Part shown: piece by piece, positions 25,915 through 34,521 of the stretch
Layout: every line of letters starts with the position of its first letter
Position numbering within the stretch: position 1 is the first letter of the stretch
NCBI RefSeq assembly: GCF_001598215.1
Contig: NZ_BCXJ01000004.1
Coordinates: 515,091-579,090 of the forward strand
Source: Shouchella clausii
Lineage (GTDB): Bacteria; Bacillota; Bacilli; Bacillales; Bacillaceae_D
DNA: 64,000 bases
Direction of reading: 5' to 3'
Made by a program: the position numbers and the translations under genes
The notes under the pieces: model-generated
Told to the model about the DNA's origin: nothing
Databases searched by the model: none
Seen by the model: only the letters and a program-made list of their open reading frames with translations

Positions 25915-26955
25915 CTATAAAGTCTGCCCTTTTAACCAATCAAGCAACGGCATTTCCGGATAACGGCTCAGTTTTGCCTCTTCTGCCAATTCGCCGAGGA
26001 AATCGGCATTGCTCGTTTCCCGATCAAGCAACTGTTGGAATTGCTTTCCATACTCACGTTGCTCATGGGGAAGTTGTGCTTGGTAATAGTTTTCAATCAC
26101 TTCAAAATAATGCAGCGGGAAAATCAAACGGGCATACATCATTTGCCATGTATAGGGAGTAAGCACTTGCCACTCTTCATACCCCCCGCAGAATGAAGCG
26201 ATCCGCTCCCAGTTCTCCCTAGACTCTCCCATGGGCCGGTTCTCACGGATCCACTCTGCTAAATCTCGTGCTGGGTGGTCATATAAAAAGGCAGTAGGTG
26301 GTTTGACAATATGCCCCCGCTCAGACATATAAAGCCAACTCGTCTCCCCAAAACGACGATGGCAAATCGTTGGTTCGTCGTGTAGCTCCTTTTTAACATC
26401 GAACTGCGTATCAACAGCAAATTGAATCGCATTTTCCGTCATTCCCATAAAATAAGGGTATGTGCTGAGAAACGCTTCATCGGTTGTCGTCTGTGGTCCT
26501 TGATTAGCGATTACTTGGTACCAATTTTCAAGTTGCTCCAATCTTGTCGCCCAGAGCTCTTGCCATGGTGTAAAGCTAGCTTTTTTCCAATGTTGGCGCC
26601 CTTGTTGCCCCCGCTTATGCCAGGTATAAAGCTGCTCGCCTAAATCCCAATCCGATTGAATCCGGACTCCGCGAAATTCGCTGAATTCAGGGACTTTAAA
26701 CACGTACGACTCAACACCGTCAATTAAGGCGGAAGACTGGTTAACACGATTTGGTACAAGCTCAAGGACAGATTCATCGCCTGCTTGGCGCATAAAGTCG
26801 CAAAAAGCCATCATTTCCACTTCCTCGGCGATGCATTCATCCTTCGGTAAAATGAGATAGGCTTGGTTATTTGCTCTGAAACCTTCATACGGCCCAACAG
26901 TAAAACGCTCGTCACAGTAAAGTTTATACTGGTCATACAAATTCCGCTCTAGCAA
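25915..26955 (-). CDS. yutH: Spore coat-associated protein YutH
   Basis: 346 residues of the CotS/YutH family, which have a protein-kinase or aminoglycoside-phosphotransferase-like fold and are found in or needed for the spore coat. Visible are TICHRRFGETSWLYMSERGHIVKPP and FLYDHPARDLAEWIRE in place of the usual HGD and DFD kinase motifs, so catalysis is doubtful. TTG start at 26955, 7 bases after GGAGGGA. It is on the same strand as and upstream of hom, as in B. subtilis. Confidence 0.85.
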   Translation of the reverse strand: MLERNLYDQYKLYCDERFTVGPYEGFRANNQAYLILPKDECIAEEVEMMAFCDFMRQAGDESVLELVPNRVNQSSALIDGVESYVFKVPEFSEFRGVRIQSDWDLGEQLYTWHKRGQQGRQHWKKASFTPWQELWATRLEQLENWYQVIANQGPQTTTDEAFLSTYPYFMGMTENAIQFAVDTQFDVKKELHDEPTICHRRFGETSWLYMSERGHIVKPPTAFLYDHPARDLAEWIRENRPMGESRENWERIASFCGGYEEWQVLTPYTWQMMYARLIFPLHYFEVIENYYQAQLPHEQREYGKQFQQLLDRETSNADFLGELAEEAKLSRYPEMPLLDWLKGQTL

Positions 26956-27056
26956 TGTTGTTCCCTCCTTGCTCCAATCCCTTTAGTCTATGAGGGCATC
27001 GCATAAAATGTGTGCTTGCACGTAGACTATAAAAAGAAGGTTAAGGGAGGAACATA

Positions 27057-27545
27057 ATGGGAAAAGACGCGGTTGCAGAGAAAGCAAAAGAATGGTTGCA
27101 AGATCGCGGTGTCAGTTTGCATGACATCGCCGTTCTCGTGTATTTCCTGCAAGAAAAATACCATCCTGACTTATCACTAGCGCTATGCTTGGAAAATGTC
27201 GAGCGTGTTCTTTCCAAACGGGAAGTCCAAAATGCAGTGTTAACAGGAATTCAACTAGATTTGCTAACTGAAAAGAAATGCCTGGAATCACCTCTACAAG
27301 AGATTTTAGCACGTGATGAAGGGCTTTATGGCGTAGATGAAATTATCGCATTGTCAATCGTCAACGTCTACGGCTCTATCGGGCTAACCAATTATGGTTA
27401 TATTGATAAACAAAAGCCAGGGATTTTAAAGAAACTAAACGATAAATCGACAGGCGCTTGTCATACATTTTTAGATGATATTGTCGGCGCGATTGCTGCC
27501 GCCGCTTCGAGCAGGCTCGCCCACAGGAAAGCGAATACGGAATAA
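27057..27545 (+). CDS. yutG: YutG, phosphatidylglycerophosphatase A family
   Basis: 162 residues of the PgpA-like family: GVDEIIALSIVNVYGSIGLTNYGYIDKQKPG and HTFLDDIVGAIAAAASSRLAH. Unlike E. coli PgpA it has no clear membrane segments and is likely a soluble relative; a phosphatidylglycerophosphate phosphatase role is inferred from the family. AAGGGAGGA precedes ATG. Flanked by yutH and yutF as in B. subtilis. Confidence 0.85.
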   Translation: MGKDAVAEKAKEWLQDRGVSLHDIAVLVYFLQEKYHPDLSLALCLENVERVLSKREVQNAVLTGIQLDLLTEKKCLESPLQEILARDEGLYGVDEIIALSIVNVYGSIGLTNYGYIDKQKPGILKKLNDKSTGACHTFLDDIVGAIAAAASSRLAHRKANTE

Positions 27546-27569
27546 GCCAGCCACATAGTGGCTGGCTTA
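27543..27569 (+). terminator. Terminator overlapping the yutG stop
   Basis: TAAGCCAGCCAC (27543-27554) pairs perfectly with GTGGCTGGCTTA (27558-27569). No T run follows. Confidence 0.6.
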
Positions 27570-27646
27570 GCTGATAGGCAATTAACGTAAAACAAACGAG
27601 GCACACAGCAGCACTTCCTATAACGAAGGGATCGGCAAAGCTCCCT

Positions 27647-28399
27647 TTAAATTGGCCAATCTGCTAAAGAAGGAATACTATATGTCGGTTGAGTTTTATA
27701 TGCAGATAAATCGGTTGTGATCCCTGTTTGTACATGGATTGTGTCGATGCCCGCATTGATGCCAGCGAGCAAGTCTGTATCATAATTGTCTCCGACAAAA
27801 ACAGTAAAACGTGGGTCAAGCTTTAACTGTTTGATGGCAGCTTCGACAATCGCAGCTCCCGGCTTGCCAATAACAATCGGTTCTGTTTTTGCTGCATACG
27901 CCACCGCTGCTACAAGAGCGCCGTTGCCGACAACAAGCCCTGACTCGGTTGTAATCATCGCATCTGGATTTGTTGCAATCAAAGCAGCTCCACTTGCAAC
28001 GAAGCGGGCTGCTTTGCTCAGTTTTTCATGGGTAATTGCCCGATCCAGCCCAATGACAACGGCATCAGGCTTGTCCTCTGTCTGCGTAAACGCAGCCAAT
28101 GCTTCAAACAGCCCTTCTTCACCAATCACATAAAGTGAGGAATGAGGCATCTTTGCTTGTAAATAAGAGGCTGTCGCTACGCTTGATGTCATAATTTGCC
28201 AAGGGTCGGCTGAGATGCCCATTCCATTTAATCGTTTGGCAACTTGTTCAGGACTTCTTGTTGAATTGTTTGTAACAAAGCCATAAGGAACATGGTACTT
28301 GGCCAATTTATTGATAAAATGGACCGCGCTTACGATGGGCTCACTGCCATGGTAAACGGTCCCATCTAAATCAAATAAGTAGCTTTTATAGGCCTTCAT
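27647..28399 (-). CDS. yutF: HAD-family phosphatase YutF (NagD-like)
   Basis: 250 residues, HAD type IIA hydrolase. Motif I YLFDLDGTVYHG (aspartate nucleophile near residue 10), motif II FVTNNSTRSPEQVAKRL, motif III lysine in IGKPGAAIVE, motif IV FVGDNYDTDLLAGINAG. Dephosphorylates small phospho-metabolites (NagD/AraL relatives). The frame extends to 28465, but AGAGGTGG is 6 bases before ATG 28399. Downstream of yutE by 17 bases. Confidence 0.9.
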   Translation of the reverse strand: MKAYKSYLFDLDGTVYHGSEPIVSAVHFINKLAKYHVPYGFVTNNSTRSPEQVAKRLNGMGISADPWQIMTSSVATASYLQAKMPHSSLYVIGEEGLFEALAAFTQTEDKPDAVVIGLDRAITHEKLSKAARFVASGAALIATNPDAMITTESGLVVGNGALVAAVAYAAKTEPIVIGKPGAAIVEAAIKQLKLDPRFTVFVGDNYDTDLLAGINAGIDTIHVQTGITTDLSAYKTQPTYSIPSLADWPI

Positions 28400-28415
28400 T
28401 GTCCACCTCTTTGCG

Positions 28416-28868
28416 TTAACGATTGTCTTTATCTGGAAGAAAAGCAGTAATGACGCCAAGTTCATTTTTTAAATATTGGCGGACAGCAGGCGGGAAAGCC
28501 TCTAAACTTGGCTGGCTTTCTTGAAGCCAGCTCCAAACATCGTTCGCCTCTAGGCTTGCATACTGATAGACAAGCGCTTTACGGCGGCGAATCAACTGTT
28601 TTAATCCTGCTGCTGTTTCGTCTAGAATGACGTTTTCATCGAGCAAGATGTCGATAATATCTTCGTATCCCCCTGGATCACGCATAATAAAGGCATCAAT
28701 CATCTGATTGCCGACGTCAATGACTGCTTCAATGAGCACAGAGGCTGTCCGTTCTAATGCGAGACGGTCCTTGTCGCTTGTACCGAACGCCTCTTCCTTC
28801 ATCATTTTTAATAAATGTTCCATATAATCAAGCGTTTGTTCGATCCGCTGCCTGTCAACAAAATACAT
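28416..28868 (-). CDS. yutE: YutE, DUF86/HepT-like protein
   Basis: 150 residues, all-helical. DUF86 proteins include the HepT toxins of HepT-MNT pairs, RNases with a RxxxxHxY motif. Here the matching stretch reads RRRKALVYQYA, with tyrosine where the catalytic histidine would be, and no nucleotidyltransferase (MNT) partner lies beside it. It is therefore more likely a housekeeping YutE protein than an active toxin. AAAGGAG precedes ATG. Cotranscribed with yutF. Confidence 0.8.
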   Translation of the reverse strand: MYFVDRQRIEQTLDYMEHLLKMMKEEAFGTSDKDRLALERTASVLIEAVIDVGNQMIDAFIMRDPGGYEDIIDILLDENVILDETAAGLKQLIRRRKALVYQYASLEANDVWSWLQESQPSLEAFPPAVRQYLKNELGVITAFLPDKDNR

Positions 28869-28937
28869 GGATACCTACTCCTTTTCCCAGCTATTGTTTG
28901 CCATTTTCCGGGCAGACTGAGCATGGAGGTGAATCAG

Positions 28938-29192
28938 TTGGCAAAAAGGAAAGCCCGACAAACGTATGACGAATTCACAAATGTCGAAGCAATGCTCCAT
29001 TATATCATTCCGGAAGAATTGCCTGAAGGGCCTTACGGGGCACCAGTCGGAAAAGAGGAACCGGTCGTGAATAAAACAACCGAATGGGAAGAAGGCCAGC
29101 GCACTTATAGTGCTTTTAATTATGTAAACAAAGACCTTCATGCAGGCTTACCCCGGAAGTATCCGAATCACCATCCACCACACGACAAATAA
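28938..29192 (+). CDS. Small hydrophilic protein, unknown
   Basis: 84 residues starting at TTG 28938 after a perfect GGAGGTGA with 5-base spacing; longer upstream frames lack such a site. Sequence features: basic N terminus, EFTNVEAMLHYIIPEELPEGPYGAPVGKEE, WEEGQRTYSAFNYVNKDLHAGLP, and a histidine-proline rich tail. No signal peptide or membrane segment. It is divergently placed between two minus-strand genes. I do not assign a family; the strong ribosome site and proline/tyrosine pattern argue that it is real. Confidence 0.75.
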   Translation: MAKRKARQTYDEFTNVEAMLHYIIPEELPEGPYGAPVGKEEPVVNKTTEWEEGQRTYSAFNYVNKDLHAGLPRKYPNHHPPHDK

Positions 29193-29198
29193 AACGGA

Positions 29199-29244
29199 GC
29201 TGCACTCCTCGTTTGACAAGAAGCGTTTTCTATCATCTGAGTGC
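29199..29244 (+). repeat. Partial copy of dispersed intergenic repeat
   Basis: CTGCACTCCTCGTTTGACAAG then GCGTTTTCTATCA then TCTGA matches the second half of the unit at 16238-16277 with one substitution and a 3-base insertion. It lies in the gap between the small protein gene and yutD. Confidence 0.7.
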
Positions 29245-29269
29245 GGTTATCGATTTTGTCGACAACCTC

Positions 29270-29295
29270 AAAAACGGAGCTGCGCTCCGTTTTTT
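29270..29295. terminator. Bidirectional terminator at the yutD 3' end
   Basis: AAAAACGGAGC (29270-29280) pairs with GCTCCGTTTTT (29284-29294). A and T runs flank both sides. It overlaps the last base of yutD. Confidence 0.9.
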
Positions 29296-29578
29296 ACATC
29301 GCTTGTTTCCTTACTTTTCGCAAGACAAAATAAGCGCAACCAAAATTGCAGTACTCGTAAAGATAGTCGGGCAACGTGCTAATTTTTTTATCGAATGTCG
29401 ATTTTTTGTTTTTGTCATCAAAAAAGCCGCGCAATCGCAGTTGGTTGTAGCCCCAATCGCCGACGATGTAATCATATTTGTTCAGTACATCGCTGTACCG
29501 CGCTTTGAATGCCTCCTCATTCCAACCATTGCGCTCGTTTTCGAGAACTTCATATTCAATGCCTGAAATCGTCACCAT
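29294..29578 (-). CDS. yutD: YutD (DUF1027)
   Basis: 94 residues. YVIVGDWGYNQLRLRGFFDDKN-like centre and a C-terminal YLYEYCNFGCAYFVLRKV are typical of DUF1027/YutD. GTG 29587 is in frame, but GAGGTG 7 bases before ATG 29578 sets the start. Function unknown; widely conserved in Firmicutes. Confidence 0.88.
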   Translation of the reverse strand: MVTISGIEYEVLENERNGWNEEAFKARYSDVLNKYDYIVGDWGYNQLRLRGFFDDKNKKSTFDKKISTLPDYLYEYCNFGCAYFVLRKVRKQAM

Positions 29579-29714
29579 CGTACGCACCTCAAATCGGATT
29601 GGTCTGCTGTTATTTTACCATAGGAACAAAAGACATGCTTGTCTCTAGCCATATTTTGTTACAGTTAGCTTTTCATAAAAGTGCGCATGCTATGAATGAA
29701 AGGAGCTGGTTCTA

Positions 29715-30260
29715 ATGAAGAATCGCTTTGTGCCTACTGTGGCAAGCCTCCTATTGCTGTGCGCTTGCACAGGCAACAATGCTGGTCTTAATGATGCAAA
29801 TGGTCAACGCATGCAAACACTGGACAATGATACACTTATGGAAGAAACAGGCAGAGATTTTGGCTATGGGTTTTCCCGCTATACCGAAAACGAAGTAGGA
29901 CGGGCAAATCATACCGTTGGCGCCTTAACAGTTGATAGAGGGATGCTTGCCGATGTGATCACCCGGTTAGTGCTTAGCCTCAAGCAAATTGAAGAAGCCG
30001 CAGCGCTTGTCACTGACAAATATGCGCTCGTCGTGTATGAACATCGAGCAGAGCAAATGACAGAAGAGGAAGTGGCCGAACAAGTTAAACGGGCGGCATC
30101 GGCTTCACTGCCGCGCTTTTACGAGGTATATGTGGCAAACGACCGTGCTCGCATAAGAGATATTGAGCGTTTTGCTTCACTGCCATCTGGAAATGGCTAC
30201 CAACATCTTTTGCAAGATACAATCGAGACATTTAAACAATACCCACAGGGCGATCAGTAA
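29715..30260 (+). CDS. yutC: YutC, YhcN/YlaJ-family sporulation lipoprotein
   Basis: 181 residues with a lipoprotein signal ending LLLLCAC (Cys18), then a YhcN/YlaJ domain (VITRLVLSLKQIEEAAALVTDKYALVVYE and YVANDRARIRDIERFA). Family members are found in the spore inner membrane or germination-related lipoprotein fraction. AAAGGAG precedes ATG. A CATGCTA at 29686-29692 resembles a SigG -10, but no good -35 is seen. Between yutD and lipA as in B. subtilis. Confidence 0.83.
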   Translation: MKNRFVPTVASLLLLCACTGNNAGLNDANGQRMQTLDNDTLMEETGRDFGYGFSRYTENEVGRANHTVGALTVDRGMLADVITRLVLSLKQIEEAAALVTDKYALVVYEHRAEQMTEEEVAEQVKRAASASLPRFYEVYVANDRARIRDIERFASLPSGNGYQHLLQDTIETFKQYPQGDQ

Positions 30261-30261
30261 A

Positions 30262-30290
30262 GAACGATTATGCTTCTTGCATAATCGTTC
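30262..30290 (+). terminator. Hairpin after yutC
   Basis: GAACGATTATGC (30262-30273) pairs perfectly with GCATAATCGTTC (30279-30290); no T run. Confidence 0.5.
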
Positions 30291-30298
30291 CACACTGT

Positions 30299-30347
30299 CA
30301 GCCAAACGCTCGCCTTCATTTGTTCGTCTTCGCCAATAAGCGTCAAT
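30299..30347. repeat. Short degenerate copy of dispersed repeat
   Basis: AGCCAAACGCTCGC followed after about 25 bases by AATAAGCGT resembles the internally deleted third unit at 16407-16444 and the beginning of the copy at 6231-6338. Weak on its own. Confidence 0.4.
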
Positions 30348-30353
30348 CTTGTT

Positions 30354-31283
30354 TTATACGCGCTGTTGCTCCCCTTGTACTTTTCTCGCTTCCATGTTCA
30401 CTTGCGCTTGGTTCACTTGTTCGTCTGCATGGTAAGACGAACGGACAAGCGGGCCCGCCTCGCAATGACTAAAGCCTTTTTGCATAGCGATTTCCTTTAA
30501 CTCGGCAAATTCGTCTGGATGGTAATACTTAATCACTTTTAAATGTTTCTTTGTCGGTTGTAAATATTGGCCAATCGTCAAAATGTCAACATCATTAGCA
30601 CGCAAATCATCCATCGTTTCTAAAATTTCTTCCTTTGTTTCTCCTAGGCCTACCATTAGGCTCGATTTAGTCGGAATATCAGGATGCATCTCTTTTGCTC
30701 TTCGCAAAAACTCGAGTGTACGGTCATATTTCGCTCTCGCTCTAACTTTTGGCGTCAGCCTTCTTACGGTTTCAATATTGTGATTCATAATATTCGGGCG
30801 CGCATCCATTAATGTTTGCAAGCTTGATTCATTGCCAAGCATGTCAGAAGGCAAAACTTCAATCGTGCAAAACGGGTTTTTCCGGCGTATGGCCCGTACC
30901 GTTTCGGCAAACACCGCGGCACCGCCATCTTTTAAATCATCACGAGCAACAGCGGTAATGACGACATGTTTTAATCCCATTGTCTCCACCGATTCTGCCA
31001 CGCGCTCAGGCTCTTGCAAGTCAAGTTCTGTCGGCAAGCCTGTCTTGACTGCACAAAAACGGCAACCTCGTGTACAAATATCGCCGAGGATCATAAAAGT
31101 GGCCGTTTTTCGGACCGCCCAACATTCATGAATGTTCGGGCAGCGTGCTTCTTCACATACGGTATGTAGTTTTTTCTCACGCATCATTTTTTTCAAGCCT
31201 GTATAAGACTCGTTTGTATTCAGCTTGATTTTTAGCCAGTCAGGTTTGCGCATATGCTGCTCTTTTTCATCTTTTTCTGGCAT
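30354..31283 (-). CDS. lipA: Lipoyl synthase
   Basis: 309 residues. Radical SAM enzyme that inserts two sulfurs into octanoyl groups. Auxiliary cluster cysteines C43, C48, C54 in [12 protein letters not shown] and radical SAM cysteines C70, C74, C77 in CTRGCRFC are all present. [14 protein letters not shown] and [14 protein letters not shown] are family motifs, the latter with the serine that ligates the auxiliary cluster. The frame reaches a GTG at 31295, but GGGAG sits 5 bases before ATG 31283. Confidence 0.95.
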   Translation of the reverse strand: MPEKDEKEQHMRKPDWLKIKLNTNESYTGLKKMMREKKLHTVCEEARCPNIHECWAVRKTATFMILGDICTRGCRFCAVKTGLPTELDLQEPERVAESVETMGLKHVVITAVARDDLKDGGAAVFAETVRAIRRKNPFCTIEVLPSDMLGNESSLQTLMDARPNIMNHNIETVRRLTPKVRARAKYDRTLEFLRRAKEMHPDIPTKSSLMVGLGETKEEILETMDDLRANDVDILTIGQYLQPTKKHLKVIKYYHPDEFAELKEIAMQKGFSHCEAGPLVRSSYHADEQVNQAQVNMEARKVQGEQQRV

Positions 31284-31473
31284 TGTCACTCCCACCCTTC
31301 TGCAAATAAACCGATCTCTTCTGTTATCGTACCATGAATTCTAATTCGAACCAACAAGGGAAACGGAATTATTCCAACAAGAGTACAAACTACAACTGGT
31401 AAAGATTTTCTGTCATCATTTCATCCAATTGGCCGAAAACTATACAAAACCCCATAGAAAGGAGCTGGCACAA

Positions 31474-32493
31474 TTGTCTTATTTGCGACGCCGTGTATGG
31501 CTATGTTTGCTTATTGTCCTTCTTAGTTTTTCTACTTTTTGGCCAGACACAGTAGCAAGTGCGCAAAAGCAGACAGATCCAAACTTACATTCAGAAAGGC
31601 TTGCTTTGTATAAAAAAATGGAAGTTCTTACGAGCGTCCCTTGGCACTATTTAGCAGCTGTCGACTCCTACGAACGGGGTTTACGGAAAGCTTTAAGGGA
31701 CCGTGAACAAGCAAAAGGCCTTGTGTCCATTTATTATCCAAAAGAAGAATGGGTTGGCGCACTCAATCCAAACATAAACGACAATGATCCAACGACAATC
31801 AGCTTATTTGAAGGCATCGGCCTTGATGGCAACGGCGACGGGGAAGCGAACATCGAGGATGATGAAGACGTCCTTTATACATTTGCCCGCTATTTAGAGT
31901 CTCACGGTTATTCAGAAGAGGATTTCCGTATTGCTCTTTGGCATTTTTACCAACGGGAACAAAGCGTGAACATTGTCAGTGGCCATGCCAAAGTATATGA
32001 AACGTTTCAAACGCTCGACTTACATCAACATGCCTTTGTCATGCCCCTTCATCATAATTATAGTTACCGCAGTACGTGGGGCGACAAGCGAGGCTGGGGC
32101 GGTAGGCGCATTCATGAAGGAACCGACATTTTCGCTAATTACAATGTCCCTATCCAATCTTCTTCATATGGCATCGTAGAAACGATTGGTTGGAACCCTT
32201 ACGGTGGCTGGCGTGTAGGCATACGCGACCTCGACAACATTTATCACTACTACGCCCACTTAAATGGCTATGAAAAAGGATTGGAGAAAGGATCGGTTGT
32301 TAAGGCAGGACAAGTCATCGGTTATTGCGGCAGCTCAGGCTACGGCAAACCAGGAACACAAGGAAAATTCCCGCCTCATCTTCATTACGGAATGTACAGA
32401 GACAATGGCATCACCGAATGGTCATTTGACCCATTTCCTTCATTAAAACAATGGGAGCGTGCTGCTAAAATAGCGAAAAAAAACAGTTCGTAA
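31474..32493 (+). CDS. lytH: Sporulation M23 peptidase (LytH/YunA)
   Basis: 339 residues: signal peptide or anchor (VWLCLLIVLLSFSTFWPDTVASA, about 9-31), a helical middle domain, and a C-terminal LytM/M23 zinc peptidase with HEGTDIF (HxxxD), HYYAH and HLHYGMY (HxH). In B. subtilis LytH cuts cross-link side chains in spore cortex to give single L-alanine residues. The frame opens at 31429, but AAAGGAG about 9 bases before TTG 31474 sets the start. Next to lipA and yunB as in B. subtilis. Confidence 0.85.
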   Translation: MSYLRRRVWLCLLIVLLSFSTFWPDTVASAQKQTDPNLHSERLALYKKMEVLTSVPWHYLAAVDSYERGLRKALRDREQAKGLVSIYYPKEEWVGALNPNINDNDPTTISLFEGIGLDGNGDGEANIEDDEDVLYTFARYLESHGYSEEDFRIALWHFYQREQSVNIVSGHAKVYETFQTLDLHQHAFVMPLHHNYSYRSTWGDKRGWGGRRIHEGTDIFANYNVPIQSSSYGIVETIGWNPYGGWRVGIRDLDNIYHYYAHLNGYEKGLEKGSVVKAGQVIGYCGSSGYGKPGTQGKFPPHLHYGMYRDNGITEWSFDPFPSLKQWERAAKIAKKNSS

Positions 32494-32500
32494 ATCAATA

Positions 32501-32546
32501 AGCCTGCCAGGCTCTCGCGTTCGTCGAAATCCTGGCAGGCTGTTTA
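32501..32546. terminator. Terminator between lytH and the NhaC-type gene
   Basis: AGCCTGCCAGG (32501-32511) pairs perfectly with CCTGGCAGGCT (32531-32541), between convergent genes. Confidence 0.8.
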
Positions 32547-34181
32547 TTATGATTGGGTTGCTTGCTTACCGGAAGCTTGTTTGTTTAGCGCTTGAAGGGC
32601 CAACACCGTAGCAGCGAGGAGGGCACCAGCGGCCACCCAAGCAAAAATCGGGCCAAAGAAACCAAGAACGAGAAAAGCGACGCCTGCGATTATGGCCGTT
32701 AAAACCGCATAAGGCAACTGCGTCAACACATGATCCATATGGTGAGCGCCAGAACCAGCTGCCGATAAAACGGTTGTATCGGAAATCGGCGAAATATGGT
32801 CGCCAAAAATCGAACCAGCTAAAACAGCAGCAAACATTGGAATCGCCATCGACGGCTCGATCAGCGCTGCCATTTGCCCAGCAATCGGCAGCAAAATCCC
32901 AAATGTTCCCCACGACGTTCCTGTCGCAAGCCCAGAAAAGCAAGCAATGAAAAACAGCATGACAGGCAAAAAGCCAGGATTGACGGAATCGCTCACCAGT
33001 GATGCCAAAAACGCACCTGTGCCTAGGCGATTAATCATGTCGATGGTCGTCCAGGCAAGCACTAGAATGTAAATCGCTGGCATCATCGCCGTCACGCCGG
33101 CTTTTAAGGCTCTTCCGAAGTCTGGCAAATTTGGCTTAGATGCTAACGTTGTTGCAACAGCAACGATAAAGCCAATGCAACTGCCAAGAAGCAACGAAAA
33201 GCCGATATCCGTGTACTCAAGCATATTGAGTAGTGTCGCCGGCAAGCCTTCATCAGCGGCTGCCGTCGCGCCGGTGTAAAACAAAAGCGAAGTAGTTGTG
33301 ACAACAAGAGCCATGATGGGCAAAAATAGCTGATAAACGCGCCCATTTTCCATGACGAGCGCCTCATCCAAATCACCAGGCACTGCGCCTTTATCAGGGT
33401 CCGTCAACTCACCAGTCGCTTTTGCCCGATCTTCATGACGTTTCATTAAGCCAATGTCGATGTTAAATAAAATAATTAGAACGATAAACAATAACGAAAT
33501 TAATGCATAAAAATTAATCGGTACTGTGTATAAAAACGCTTGGAAAGCGCCAAATTCATTTAGCTGATTTGCTGTTAAAACAGTCGCCAACGTCCCAATA
33601 ATAAAAGCACCCCAGCTAGACAAAGGCGTGATCACACAAATGGGCGCTGATGTTGAATCGACAATGTAAGCCAGCTTCGCCCGGGAAACTCGGTACCGAT
33701 CCGTTAACGGCCGGCTCATATTGCCGACAGTAAGGGAGTTAAAATAATCGTCGATAAAAATGATAATCCCTAACACAAATGGCAAGAACATCGATGACTT
33801 TCTCGTCGTAATCCGCGTAGAAGCCCAACGACTGAACGCTTGTCCTCCACCGGAAAAGGTAATCAGGCTCGCGACCATGCCGACCAGGATTAAGAATAAG
33901 ACAATATACAATTCCCAGTCATTTAACGCAAACCCTGCATCCGTAATGGCTTGCCCAACACCGGAAAATGTAGGCGAAGCAACTGCCTCGAAGGAAAACA
34001 CCAATCCGGCGATTGTTTGAAATATGCCAGCCAGTGCTTGCCCTATATGCTGGTCAAACACCATAAAGGCACCGACCAAAATCGCAATCCCGAGAGAGAT
34101 TAACACTTTTCGAGTCAATATCACGAGCGTTAATGCCAGAATCGGCGGCAATAGCGACCACCATCCAAATGCATGTTCCAA
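32547..34181 (-). CDS. NhaC-superfamily transporter under lysine riboswitch (LysW-like)
   Basis: 544 residues with about twelve membrane segments. NhaC-family motifs: IIIFIDDYFNSLTVGNMSRPLTDRYRVSRAKLAYIVDSTSAP, ITPLSSWGAFI, GLATGTSWGTFGILLPIAG and IFGDHISPISDTTVLSAAGS. The family covers Na+/H+ antiporters and amino acid exchangers. A lysine riboswitch with terminator precedes it, so the substrate is most likely lysine (as proposed for LysW-type NhaC proteins) rather than only sodium. The start is TTG 34181, about 6 bases after GGAGAGG; the frame upstream of it is riboswitch sequence. Inserted between lytH and yunB. Confidence 0.88.
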   Translation of the reverse strand: MEHAFGWWSLLPPILALTLVILTRKVLISLGIAILVGAFMVFDQHIGQALAGIFQTIAGLVFSFEAVASPTFSGVGQAITDAGFALNDWELYIVLFLILVGMVASLITFSGGGQAFSRWASTRITTRKSSMFLPFVLGIIIFIDDYFNSLTVGNMSRPLTDRYRVSRAKLAYIVDSTSAPICVITPLSSWGAFIIGTLATVLTANQLNEFGAFQAFLYTVPINFYALISLLFIVLIILFNIDIGLMKRHEDRAKATGELTDPDKGAVPGDLDEALVMENGRVYQLFLPIMALVVTTTSLLFYTGATAAADEGLPATLLNMLEYTDIGFSLLLGSCIGFIVAVATTLASKPNLPDFGRALKAGVTAMMPAIYILVLAWTTIDMINRLGTGAFLASLVSDSVNPGFLPVMLFFIACFSGLATGTSWGTFGILLPIAGQMAALIEPSMAIPMFAAVLAGSIFGDHISPISDTTVLSAAGSGAHHMDHVLTQLPYAVLTAIIAGVAFLVLGFFGPIFAWVAAGALLAATVLALQALNKQASGKQATQS

Positions 34182-34216
34182 AAAAACCTCTCCTTTAACG
34201 TGGCTGTTTGCTCTAT

Positions 34217-34251
34217 AAAAAAAGACAATGATGGAGATTTCCATCATTGTC
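34217..34251 (-). terminator. Riboswitch expression-platform terminator
   Basis: On the minus strand GACAATGATGGA pairs with TCCATCATTGTC (34224-34235 with 34240-34251), followed by T7. It lies between the aptamer and the transporter start, so it would stop transcription when lysine is bound. Confidence 0.9.
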
Positions 34252-34273
34252 TCGCACAATAAACAGTCCCATC

Positions 34274-34444
34274 CATAGTAGTTCTCCACAGTTCCCTGTG
34301 ACAGTCCGACACTTCTTCAATGCCGGCCCAGCTAAAAAGCAGCAGGCCCTGCTTTTTGCTTCGGCAAAAACCCCTTTCCCTTTTCTTCAAAGCTGGCCTT
34401 AGCTCGGAAAAGGTACTGATGGTGTTTGCGCCTCTACCCCATCT
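34274..34444 (-). promoter_or_regulatory. Lysine riboswitch (L-box) aptamer
   Basis: Minus-strand core elements in L-box order: GTAGAGGCGC near the 5' end, AGTA, AAGGCCAGC, GAAAAGGGAAAGGGG, GCCGAAGC, GCTGGGCCGGCATTGAAG, GTCGGACTGTCAC and GGAGAACTAC at the 3' end. P1 can pair GGTAG with CTACT. These agree with the B. subtilis lysC leader as I remember it. It accounts for most of the 340-base gap before the transporter. Confidence 0.9.
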
Positions 34445-34477
34445 GGCAGATGAGGTGTTCCTATTCAATTCTGTATC

Positions 34478-34506
34478 AGTTTATCACATATTTTTACGCC
34501 AGACAA
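34478..34506 (-). promoter_or_regulatory. Promoter of the lysine riboswitch transcript
   Basis: Minus-strand TTGTCT (34501-34506), 17-base spacer, TAAACT (34478-34483), about 35 bases before the aptamer and just after the yunB stop. Confidence 0.6.
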
Positions 34507-34521
34507 CGACAAAATCCGACT

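Noticed and set aside
24509..25939. Longer hom start giving 43 extra N-terminal residues
   Set aside because: The extension contains the promoter and shows no conserved sequence; GTG 25810 has the ribosome site and gives the family length.
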